Shown piece after piece: positions 6,353 to 7,460 of a DNA stretch of 7,460 nt. How positions within the stretch are numbered: position 1 is the stretch's first letter; every line of letters begins with the position of its first letter. Origin of the DNA: Bacteroidota bacterium (GTDB lineage Bacteria > Bacteroidota > Bacteroidia > Chitinophagales > Chitinophagaceae). Location: contig JAEVYV010000388.1 of the NCBI GenBank assembly GCA_023392575.1, positions 1-7,460 of the forward strand, in the 5' to 3' direction. The translations under genes were made by a program, and so were the position numbers. The notes beneath the pieces were generated by a model. The model saw only the letters and a program-made list of their open reading frames with translations, was not told the DNA's origin and ran no database searches.

Positions 6353-6386
6353 AAAAAGCCCGCCAATGCTTGTGTTTGCGGGCTTT
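6353..6386 (-). terminator. Intrinsic terminator after the M48 protease gene
   Basis: Read on the minus strand, AAAGCCCGC (6386-6378) pairs with GCGGGCTTT (6363-6355) around a 14-base loop, and the T run continues (TTTTT, 6357-6353). Two additional A-T pairs can form inside the loop. It begins 27 bases past the protease stop codon, which is typical placement. On the plus strand the bases after the stem are not a T run, so it is judged one-directional. Confidence 0.8.
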
Positions 6387-6412
6387 CTAATAAAATTTTA
6401 ATGCATCAAATC

Positions 6413-7222
6413 TTACTTCATAGGCTTGTAGTACTTCAATGCTTCCGGCATGTATTTCTCCAATTGTTCAATTCGGTGACCTTCTGACGGGTGGGTGCTT
6501 AAGAACTCCGGAGGACGCTGGCCATTGGATGCTTTTTCCATTCTTTGCCACAAAGCGATGGCTTCCCTAGGGTTATAACCGGCCATCGCCGTCCAGATCA
6601 ATCCATAATGGTCTGCTTCCAGTTCTTGCTTTCGGGAAAACGGCAGCATCAGACCTACCTGGCTTCCTACTCCATAAGCCTGCATGAACAGGTTTTGAGT
6701 GGCTGCGGGTTTGTTCGCTAAGGCTACAGAAAGCGCCGCACCGCCCAACTGCTGTGCTAATCCCTGACTCATCCTTTCGTTTCCGTGTTGAAAAATGGCA
6801 TGCGAAATCTCGTGTCCCAAGACAACGGCCAAGGCTGCTTCGTTTTGGGTAATGGGCAACAAACCTGTGTACACAACTACTTTTCCGCCCGGCATGGCCC
6901 AGGCATTTGCATCGTTGCTTTGAACAAGGTTAAACTCCCATTTATACCCGTCCAGCACATTGCCCAAATTGTTCTGCTTGTAATACTGTGTTACCGCATT
7001 GGCTACCCGCTGCCCTACCCGGCGCACCATTTCTGCATCTCTGTCGGCCGAGGGAGTTACGACTTTATTGGTGGATAAGAATTGACGGTATTCCTGTGTC
7101 GCCATCGCCTGCAGTTCCTGTTCAGACACAAGTTTGAATTGGTTTCTACCGGTAACAGGATTAGTGGAACATGACACAAAAGTGGCTACCATCAGAAGAA
7201 AACTGGCTAATTTCTGTATCAT
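6413..7222 (-). CDS. M48 family zinc metalloprotease, lipoprotein
   Basis: This 269-residue protein is a peptidase of the M48 family, related in type to LoiP and Oma1-like proteases that act on misfolded envelope proteins. An N-terminal hydrophobic stretch (LASFLLMVATFVSC) ends in a lipobox-like FVSC, so C18 is the likely lipidated residue. The following STNPVTGRNQ is typical of bacterial M48 lipoproteins. There is no acidic or lysine-rich surface-export signal after C18, so a periplasm-facing location is inferred. The zinc site is HEISH (137-141), with the third ligand E200 in QELEAD. Upstream lies the NAWAMPGG segment (106-113), and downstream is STHPS (242-246) with R250, both conserved family features. 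All catalytic parts are present. The ATG at 7222 gives a complete signal sequence. No clear promoter is seen in the 93-base gap to plsY, so it may be read from plsY or from an atypical promoter. Confidence 0.95.
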   Translation of the reverse strand: MIQKLASFLLMVATFVSCSTNPVTGRNQFKLVSEQELQAMATQEYRQFLSTNKVVTPSADRDAEMVRRVGQRVANAVTQYYKQNNLGNVLDGYKWEFNLVQSNDANAWAMPGGKVVVYTGLLPITQNEAALAVVLGHEISHAIFQHGNERMSQGLAQQLGGAALSVALANKPAATQNLFMQAYGVGSQVGLMLPFSRKQELEADHYGLIWTAMAGYNPREAIALWQRMEKASNGQRPPEFLSTHPSEGHRIEQLEKYMPEALKYYKPMK

Positions 7223-7284
7223 CTTTAACGTTTTAGAGTAGAGTTCAATGATTATTCCAAAAACAGTATATGAGATTGAGCCGA

Positions 7285-7306
7285 ACTTCAGAAGCTTACT
7301 TCAGAA
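7285..7306. repeat. Short tandem direct repeat in the plsY-M48 spacer
   Basis: ACTTCAGAA occurs at 7285-7293 and again at 7298-7306, separated by GCTT, giving a 13-bp period. It sits between the plsY stop and the M48 start. Paired sites of this kind can bind a regulator, but two 9-base copies are also possible by chance. Confidence 0.4.
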
Positions 7307-7315
7307 CTGTTAAAG

Positions 7316-7460
7316 CTATTTGCGGCTTTTTCGCCGGCGGTCGCGGTGCTTTAAGATGGGCACCTTGCTTTCGTTTCCTTTTAACAGCCGGCCAATATTC
7401 TTTTGATGGGTAAGAAGAACCAGCATGGCCACGGTAATGGCAAAAATGCGGTACAGTTTC
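7316..7460 (-). CDS. plsY: PlsY glycerol-3-phosphate acyltransferase, C-terminal part
   Basis: The open frame enters from the window edge and ends at TAG 7318-7316, giving the last 47 codons; the 5' part lies outside. PlsY is an inner-membrane enzyme that transfers an acyl group from acyl-phosphate to glycerol-3-phosphate, the first step of phospholipid synthesis in many bacteria. The evidence is a final hydrophobic segment (IFAITVAMLVLL) followed by THQKNIGRLLKGNESKV. This matches the conserved PlsY C-terminal pattern H-x-x-N-I-x-R-L-x-x-G-x-E. A basic tail (KHRDRRRKSRK) ends the protein and would face the cytoplasm. The next gene on the same strand is the M48 protease, 93 bases away. The call rests on a short segment but the motif is distinctive. 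Confidence 0.85.
   Translation of the reverse strand, partial: KLYRIFAITVAMLVLLTHQKNIGRLLKGNESKVPILKHRDRRRKSRK

Noticed and set aside
6247..6366. 40-residue N-terminal extension of the 151-residue protein
   Set aside because: It would run back through the strong promoter and toward the M48 terminator, so the extension cannot be in the transcript from that promoter.
1..7460. Mobile element, CRISPR, toxin-antitoxin or phage-defence system
   Set aside because: No transposase, integrase, repeat-spacer array, nuclease module or paired toxin-antitoxin signature is visible. The two small genes at 5151-5746 do not overlap and show no known toxin or DNA-binding antitoxin motifs.

Overview
The window looks like ordinary chromosomal housekeeping DNA from a Bacteroidota bacterium, most likely the Chitinophagaceae or a close relative. 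The evidence is threefold. The DnaG, EF-G-like and M48 lipoprotein sequences have a Bacteroidota character. Shine-Dalgarno sites are nearly absent before the starts. Two stretches match the Bacteroidota promoter -7 consensus TAnnTTTG, one of them with a correctly spaced -33 element. No database was searched, so the taxonomic placement is inference.

Layout. Positions 1-115 hold the unresolved edge of a neighbouring gene or spacer. DNA primase (dnaG) runs leftward from about 2143 to 116. Diverging from it across a spacer of about 250 bp are a small coiled-coil protein (2401-2775) and an EF-G-2-type translational GTPase (2855-4990), both rightward. Two small rightward genes of unknown function follow (5151-5402 and 5483-5746). 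They meet a leftward block at a clean bidirectional terminator (5745-5773). The leftward block is a 151-residue conserved-type protein with a reduced Rossmann-like look (5791-6246), an M48 zinc metalloprotease lipoprotein (6413-7222), and the C-terminal 47 codons of the membrane acyltransferase PlsY (7316 to the window end).

How the genes relate. They serve replication priming (DnaG), ribosome-associated GTPase activity (EF-G-like), envelope protein quality control (M48) and phospholipid synthesis (PlsY). I see no sign that they form one pathway. There are no tRNA or rRNA genes, insertion sequences, CRISPR arrays, integrase genes or defence cassettes. The points that deserve a second look are local: the start of dnaG, the EF-G paralogue with altered GTPase switch residues, the two small genes without recognised relatives, and the compact promoter and terminator punctuation around 5745-6386. 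I did not find an undescribed multi-gene system here.
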